Shown: positions 59,154-64,000 of the stretch, piece by piece
Layout of the letters: each line of letters starts with the position of its first letter
Position numbering within the stretch: position 1 is the stretch's first letter
Origin: a bacterium 336/3
GTDB lineage: Bacteria > Bacteroidota > Bacteroidia > Cytophagales > Thermonemataceae
Reading direction: 5' to 3'
Assembly: GCA_001281695.1 (NCBI GenBank)
Contig: LJIE01000001.1
Span: forward strand, 2,370,586 to 2,434,585
Length of the DNA: 64,000 bases
Notes under the pieces: model-generated
Databases searched by the model: none
The model's input: only the letters and a program-made list of their open reading frames with translations
What the model was told of the DNA's origin: nothing
Position numbers and translations under genes: made by a program

Positions 59154-61067
59154 ATGAAAAAAACTCTACTATTTATGGCTACTTTTATGGTAGCCTTTGT
59201 TTTTCAGTCTGTTGCTCAAATCAGTATAAAGGGCAAAGTTACTGATAAAGATGCTAACCCTGTTATTGGTGCAACTGTTTTTGTAAAAGGTAATACCAAA
59301 TTGGGTGCAGTTACAGATGTGGATGGTTTATATGCCATTCATGATATTCCTAAAAATTCTGTTATCGTATTCAAAGCCGTTGATTTCAAAGATAAGGAAG
59401 TGCCAATCAAAGATGGCATGACAGTTCTAAATGTAGTGTTGGAAATTGATGGGAATATACAATACATCAGTGTTACTTCAACTGCTTATGGACAAATAAG
59501 AGGAGGGAAAAGAAAAGCCCGAAAAGCTCAAAAAGAAGCAGAAAGAGCTTATATTCAAGCTGAAAAAAGCATGAAATGGTCTACAAATGCACAAAAGCAG
59601 GCAAACCATAGTAAAAAAACAAAAGAACCCAACGACAACGATTACAGCAAAATAGTTGATAATACTTTCAAAGATTCCAAAAAAGAACCACTTTCTACGT
59701 TTTCCATTGATGTGGACAATGCTTCATACAGCCAAGTGAGGTCAAGTATAGAACAAGGTGAAATGCCCACAGCAGATGCTGTTCGTATTGAGGAACTCAT
59801 CAACTATTTTGATTATGACTACGAAGAACCTAAAGGAGAGCATCCTTTTACCATCAACACTGAGTTAGCTTCATGCCCTTGGAATCCACAAAACAAACTC
59901 GTACACATTGGTTTGCAAGGCAAAAACCTTGATTACAAAAACCTCAAACCGTCTAACTTGGTGTTTTTGATTGATGTATCAGGTTCGATGTCAGATACAA
60001 ATAAATTACCTCTTGTAAAAAAATCTCTATCTATCTTACTCAATGAACTTTCAGACAAAGACAAAATTTCGATTGTAGTGTATGCTGGTTCAGAAGGTTT
60101 GGTTCTTGAAGCTACTAAAGCAAGTGAGAAAGAAAAAATTATGACTGCTTTGGATAATTTGAGCTCAGGAGGCTCTACCAATGGTGGGGCAGGTATTGAG
60201 CTTGCTTATAAAATAGCTGAAGAAAACCTCATCAAAGATGGCAATAACCGAATTGTGTTGTGTACAGATGGGGATTTCAATGTGGGTGTAACCTCTACAG
60301 ACGAATTGGTTAAAATCGTAGAAAAGAAACGACAAAAAGGAATTTATCTGACTATCTGTGGTTATGGAATGGGAAATTACAAAGATAGCTCTATGGAAGA
60401 AATCTCCAAAAACGCCAACGGAAACTATTTTTATATTGATAATCTTCAGGAAGCTCAAAAAGTATTTGCCAAAGAAATGAGAGCCAATATGTTTACCATT
60501 GCCAAAGATGTAAAAATACAAGTAGAATTCAATCCTCAATGGGTTCAGGCTTACAGACTCATTGGTTATGAAAACAGAGTGATGGCAAATGAAGATTTTA
60601 ATGATGACAAAAAAGATGCTGGAGAATTGGGAGCAGGGCATACAGTGACTGCTCTTTATGAAATAGTACCAGTAGGAGTAAAAAGTGAATATGTCGCTAA
60701 AACAGATGATTTGAAATATCAACAAGCTCAACTTTCAAACCAGTCGCAAACCAACGAACTGATGACAGTGAAATTCAGATACAAGCCACTTAAGAAAGAA
60801 GAAAGTGTACTAATAACTCAAGTAATTGAAAACAATTCAAAAAATTGGGAGAATAGTTCAGATAATTTCAGGTTTTCGGCATCAGTAGCAAGTTTTGGAA
60901 TGCTTCTGAGAGAATCGCCATATAAAGGAAAGAGTAATTATGAACAAGTCCTTTCAATGGCAAGGGGGGCAAAAGGAAAAGATGATAATGGTTATCGTTC
61001 TAATTTTATACAACTCGTGGAATTAGTTAAAACCCTCGAAAAACAGAAAAAATCAACGAAGGAATAA
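59154..61067 (+). CDS. vWA-domain protein (YfbK-like) with carboxypeptidase-regulatory domain
   Basis: A 637-residue protein. It has a signal peptide (ends SVAQ), a CarboxypepD_reg-like domain (about 23-108), a basic linker, the YfbK N-terminal domain (FSIDVDNASYSQVRSSIEQG, RIEELINYFDY), a von Willebrand A domain (about 270-450) with MIDAS DVSGSMS and TDGDFNVG, and a DUF3520-type C-terminus. vWA domains bind partners through Mg. It is probably in the periplasm or attached to the outer membrane. The extra N-terminal domain is a Bacteroidota-style addition. A terminator follows. Confidence 0.9.
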   Translation: MKKTLLFMATFMVAFVFQSVAQISIKGKVTDKDANPVIGATVFVKGNTKLGAVTDVDGLYAIHDIPKNSVIVFKAVDFKDKEVPIKDGMTVLNVVLEIDGNIQYISVTSTAYGQIRGGKRKARKAQKEAERAYIQAEKSMKWSTNAQKQANHSKKTKEPNDNDYSKIVDNTFKDSKKEPLSTFSIDVDNASYSQVRSSIEQGEMPTADAVRIEELINYFDYDYEEPKGEHPFTINTELASCPWNPQNKLVHIGLQGKNLDYKNLKPSNLVFLIDVSGSMSDTNKLPLVKKSLSILLNELSDKDKISIVVYAGSEGLVLEATKASEKEKIMTALDNLSSGGSTNGGAGIELAYKIAEENLIKDGNNRIVLCTDGDFNVGVTSTDELVKIVEKKRQKGIYLTICGYGMGNYKDSSMEEISKNANGNYFYIDNLQEAQKVFAKEMRANMFTIAKDVKIQVEFNPQWVQAYRLIGYENRVMANEDFNDDKKDAGELGAGHTVTALYEIVPVGVKSEYVAKTDDLKYQQAQLSNQSQTNELMTVKFRYKPLKKEESVLITQVIENNSKNWENSSDNFRFSASVASFGMLLRESPYKGKSNYEQVLSMARGAKGKDDNGYRSNFIQLVELVKTLEKQKKSTKE

Positions 61068-61072
61068 ATGCA

Positions 61073-61102
61073 AAGGGCTGAATTTTCAGCCCTTGTGTTT
61101 TT
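61073..61102 (+). terminator. rho-independent terminator
   Basis: The stem AAGGGCTGAA / TTCAGCCCTT is followed by GTGTTTTTT, after the vWA gene. Confidence 0.88.
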
Positions 61103-61117
61103 TAACAAAAATCTATA

Positions 61118-61484
61118 TTATTTTTTAAACATCTCAAACCATTCATAATCTGTAACACTCAAATATTCTTTGGGAACTTCTTTTAATAGAACTCCATCCT
61201 TAGTATTTGGTTTATATACAGGTTTTTTTGTTTTAATAAACTCTATGTTTAATTCTTCATTTTTATGACTAAGAAGAGGATAAATGAACTCCATAGTATC
61301 AATTTTAAGCCCATTCCATTGATATTTATACAATCCTACTTCACCAGGGTGTCTCATTTTTTTTCTTGTTCTCTAAACTCTTTTATCAGAATAGAATCAC
61401 TTTTTTGGCAGTTTTTTATTCTTTAGCTTGCTGGCAACTGAAAAATAAAACAAGAAAAAAGAATGTAAGCGTTTTATTTGCCAT
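61118..61484 (-). pseudogene. small lipoprotein gene interrupted by two frameshifts
   Basis: Three pieces in successive frames can be joined. An ATG at 61484 starts a lipoprotein signal (MANKTLTFFFLVLFFSC) that stops after QQAKE. A second frame continues with IKNCQKSDSILIKEFREQEKK and stops. A third frame encodes the rest (MRHPGEVGLYKYQWNG to EWFEMFKK, ending at 61118). Each change of frame falls in a run of A, and adding one A in each restores a single lipoprotein of about 120 residues. It could be a decayed gene or a homopolymer sequencing error. It follows the TolB-like gene by 20 bases. Confidence 0.6.
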
Positions 61485-61503
61485 ATTTTCAAATATATTT
61501 TAT

Positions 61504-62475
61504 TTAATCCCTTAAAGGAATCTCAATCCGTGTTAGTTTCTTTGTTTTGATATCAAAGGAATAAATTTTTGCATTAAAATTATATCTTCTATTCACAATT
61601 GTTAGAATTGAAAAAAATATTTTTTCATCTTTTTTATCAAAACGAAGAAAAATAGGCATTGCTTGTTCTTCTTTACCAAAAGATGACCAAATTTCTTCAC
61701 ATTTATGGTCTTTTAAACTCATGATATACAGTTGATAAGGAGCTGTAAAAGCTATTTGCTTATTGTGGTGGGATAAGGCTGGTGTGCCATAAAAATTATC
61801 CTTGATTTCTGGTCGTGGATTATTAATAACTTCTACTTTCGTTTTTACTGTATCAGCAAGTGAAAGTAAATAAAATCCTTCAGTAGCATTATTGCTAATA
61901 AGCTTGCAAAGCACCGTATCTCCTTTTTTATTTGGTTGTATATTTGACAATTGGTAAGCACGAAAGTTTGTAAGTTTTTGAGATTTATCAGCATCATATT
62001 CTGTTAAATATAAATCAATTTTGTGTGGAGCTTTTCTTGCCATTGGAGAGTAATTGGTTACAACTTCTGCTCCACAATATAGAATTTTCTCTCCATTAGG
62101 TAAAAAAGAAGCCTCTGTAACATATATTTTCCCATTTGTTAGATTTTTTATTTTTTTTGTTTCTAAATGAATGGAATATAAATCACTATTTTCTGAATTT
62201 AAATCTTTTGATAAAAAAAGTATTTTGTCTCCCTTTGGTGAATAAATAGGGTTGGTGTAATATCCTTTAGTTGTTGTCAAAGGTGTTATCTTATGATTTA
62301 TAAGAGAATAAATATACAAAGATGAGCCTTCCTTATTTGATATAGATATTACGAGATTCTTATTGTCTGGGGAAATATCAAAAAATGGTGATAATTCTTC
62401 AGCAGGAGTATTATCTTTCTGTCCAAACAAACTTATTGATATAAATAGCAAAATTATAATAAATGTGTTTTTCAT
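61504..62475 (-). CDS. TolB-like beta-propeller protein
   Basis: A 323-residue protein with a signal peptide (ends SLFGQ) and repeated WD40-like/PD40 strands (SPDNKNLVISI, SPKGDKILFLS, LPNGEKILYCG, ALSHHNKQIAFTA). It resembles the TolB propeller part without the N-terminal TolB domain. It is probably periplasmic. The broken lipoprotein gene lies 20 bases downstream, and the 145-base gap upstream has only AT-rich sequence. Confidence 0.8.
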   Translation of the reverse strand: MKNTFIIILLFISISLFGQKDNTPAEELSPFFDISPDNKNLVISISNKEGSSLYIYSLINHKITPLTTTKGYYTNPIYSPKGDKILFLSKDLNSENSDLYSIHLETKKIKNLTNGKIYVTEASFLPNGEKILYCGAEVVTNYSPMARKAPHKIDLYLTEYDADKSQKLTNFRAYQLSNIQPNKKGDTVLCKLISNNATEGFYLLSLADTVKTKVEVINNPRPEIKDNFYGTPALSHHNKQIAFTAPYQLYIMSLKDHKCEEIWSSFGKEEQAMPIFLRFDKKDEKIFFSILTIVNRRYNFNAKIYSFDIKTKKLTRIEIPLRD

Positions 62476-62620
62476 ACTTATAAATTGTTTTAAAGTTTAA
62501 CGTTGATTTTTGAATGAGTTGTTTTAGAATAAATAGATAGTTTTTTAGCAACCAGCCATCAATAATTTTTACCTAATATTTTTTCTGTAGGCTCACAAGA
62601 AAGAACACTATAAAATTTTT

Positions 62621-63136
62621 TTAAAAACATATCGAAATGCCAAAGAAAATAGGCATTGCCAAGCAAATCAAAAGAATTAAGCCTATCAGGAAAGGAAACC
62701 CACCCAAAATAAGCCCTATAATAGCCAAACCTCGCCCTCGAAACTCCTTTTTCTTGCCTGTTTTACCAATTGCTCTGATGCCATAAATAATAGCAAAAAT
62801 GGCAAGAATGAAACCTATTCCAAGAAATAGTGTCAGATAAGCCAACAAACCAAATAAAAAAGCCTTTTTGCTATCAGGGTGAATAGGTTTTTTTTTGTTT
62901 TTCTGAGAAGAAGTAGCTTTATTTAGCTTCTTTACAAGTATTTTGGTAGCTAATCTTTCTGTGAAATTTAATTTTTTACCCTTTTGCTTCTCTAAAGCCG
63001 TTTTAAGCTCAAAATAAGTAATACTCTTTTGCTCTTTTGGTAAAACTTTACTGGTGTCAGAAACAATAGGGGCTTTGTTCGGCATATTAGCTGAACAAAG
63101 CCCTAAAATTAAAAATAAAGCATATATCAATTTCAT
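62621..63136 (-). CDS. DUF4190-like membrane protein
   Basis: A 171-residue protein with an N-terminal signal-like stretch (LGLCSANM), a charged polar region (25-85) and two C-terminal membrane helices (about 90-125 and 137-165). The helices flank the basic GIRAIGKTGKKKEFRGRGLAIIG loop, as in DUF4190/DUF4870-like proteins. Function is unknown. It lies 13 bases downstream of the rnr stop and may be co-transcribed with it. Confidence 0.7.
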   Translation of the reverse strand: MKLIYALFLILGLCSANMPNKAPIVSDTSKVLPKEQKSITYFELKTALEKQKGKKLNFTERLATKILVKKLNKATSSQKNKKKPIHPDSKKAFLFGLLAYLTLFLGIGFILAIFAIIYGIRAIGKTGKKKEFRGRGLAIIGLILGGFPFLIGLILLICLAMPIFFGISICF

Positions 63137-63149
63137 AAAAAAGGATATT

Positions 63150-64000
63150 TTATCTTTTTCGTCTGTAGCTGTTATTACTTTTTCGTACAGTTTTTTGGTT
63201 GGTTGTTTTTCCTACAACATTTTTAATAGTTTTTGTATGCGAAGAACCTTCAAGCTCTAAATCTATCGTTCTTTTTTGTAAATCGGCATCTATGACTTTT
63301 ACTTGTACTTTATCGCCAAATGCAATGATTTTTCCTGTTTTCTTGCCTACAATTCTATAATTTTGAGCATCCAATTCATAGAAATCATCTTTTAGTTCGC
63401 TCATGCGTACCATCCCTTCCGATTTGGTGTCAATAATCTCCACATAAATCCCGAAATCTGTTACACCTGTTACAATACCATTCCAAATTCTGCCATCATC
63501 TTTGAGTTTCATAAACTCTACTTGTTTGTATTTGATGGAAGCTCTTTCTGCTTCGGCAGCACGTTTTTCTCTATCCGATGAGTGTTTACATTTTTCTTCA
63601 TAAGCATCTTTCGATACACTTTTTCCTTTTTCTAGATAATGCTCTAAAAGCCTGTGAACCATCACATCAGGATAACGGCGAATAGGAGATGTAAAATGTG
63701 TATAATGTTTGAATGCTAAACCAAAATGTCCAATAGCATCAGTACTGTATTTTGCTTTCGACATGGTACGAACAGCCAAATTCTGAAGTACATCTTGTTC
63801 GGGCTTTCCTTCTAAGGCTTCAGTCATTTTATTGAAAGAAGCGGACATCTTTTTGCCTTCTGTTTCAATTTTATAACCCAAACGAGCCACAAAACGAGCA
63901 AAAGTTGCAAGTCTTTCTTTGTCAGGAGCTTCATGGATTCTATACACCATTGTAGGGCGTTTATCGCCTTTGCCCATATTGTAAATAAACTCTGCTACAC
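63150..64000 (-). CDS. rnr: ribonuclease R, C-terminal part (partial)
   Basis: The last roughly 280 residues of an RNase II/R exoribonuclease. The frame runs to the right window edge, so the start is missing. Visible are the end of the RNB catalytic domain (HYTHFTSPIRRYPDVMVHRLL) and an S1 RNA-binding domain (IWNGIVTGVTDFGIYVEI), with a Lys/Arg-rich tail typical of RNase R. The enzyme degrades structured RNA 3' to 5'. The ATG codon at 63977 is internal, because upstream codons read VAEFIYN, as in RNase R homologues. Confidence 0.95.
   Translation of the reverse strand, partial: VAEFIYNMGKGDKRPTMVYRIHEAPDKERLATFARFVARLGYKIETEGKKMSASFNKMTEALEGKPEQDVLQNLAVRTMSKAKYSTDAIGHFGLAFKHYTHFTSPIRRYPDVMVHRLLEHYLEKGKSVSKDAYEEKCKHSSDREKRAAEAERASIKYKQVEFMKLKDDGRIWNGIVTGVTDFGIYVEIIDTKSEGMVRMSELKDDFYELDAQNYRIVGKKTGKIIAFGDKVQVKVIDADLQKRTIDLELEGSSHTKTIKNVVGKTTNQKTVRKSNNSYRRKR

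Overview
The window is AT-rich chromosomal DNA from a member of the Bacteroidota, most likely a Cytophagales-type gliding or marine bacterium. Four things support this. Three large secreted proteins end in type IX secretion (T9SS) sorting domains. Several promoters carry the Bacteroidota -7 element TAnnTTTG. Shine-Dalgarno sites are not evident. Many families are typical of the phylum (bactofilin with M23 peptidase, DUF6787, ELWxxDGT repeats, DUF2911, MbnP-like proteins). I see no tRNA, rRNA, CRISPR array, insertion sequence or phage module. No gene-free stretch exceeds 300 bases.

Layout. 1-3.7 kb: end of an unknown operon, then a cell-envelope operon on the minus strand (M23 peptidase, bactofilin, DUF6787 protein) divergent from a PASTA-domain membrane protein. 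3.8-7.4 kb: a small secreted protein and a T9SS cargo protein with a P/Homo B domain. 7.4-9.3 kb: lipid genes (fatty acid desaturase, CDP-alcohol phosphatidyltransferase). 9.3-11.5 kb: a three-gene secreted-protein operon with two paralogues. 11.7-21 kb: tsaB, a large lipoprotein, a second T9SS cargo protein, a YggS-type PLP protein, a GH3-family enzyme, a DUF2490 protein and a DUF4440-like protein. 21-24.4 kb: a T9SS protein with 17 ELWxxDGT repeats. 24.5-29.5 kb: thiolase, rpoN and aspartokinase. 29.7-37.2 kb: an M50-TPR fusion, sanA, a secreted TPR-CHAT protein and a POT peptide transporter. 37.4-40.3 kb: an Fe-S/OsmC/mltG operon.

40.4-48.1 kb is a metal-linked locus: a small Cys protein, an MbnP-family lipoprotein, a TonB-dependent receptor, a DJ-1/PfpI lipoprotein, a DUF2911 lipoprotein, a di-heme cytochrome c peroxidase of the MauG/MbnH type and an outer-membrane protein with a CxxCxC motif. 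The pairing of an MbnP-like protein with a MauG-like enzyme suggests copper handling by tryptophan oxidation.

48.2-52.0 kb is the most unusual block. Four genes are translationally coupled by 1-4 nt overlaps: a beta-keto acid cleavage enzyme (BKACE), a NeuD-like left-handed beta-helix acyltransferase, a DegT/DnrJ aminotransferase and a protein that looks like a divergent GT-D glycosyltransferase. I infer a pathway that makes an unusual acyl-CoA and places it on an amino sugar.

52-64 kb: small Fe-S and rhodanese proteins with a Fur-box-like hairpin, rluE, TPR proteins, a winged-helix/membrane protein, a vWA protein, a lipoprotein gene apparently broken by two frameshifts, a TolB-like propeller protein and the 3' part of rnr. 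Functional assignments rest on motif recognition by eye; no database search was run.
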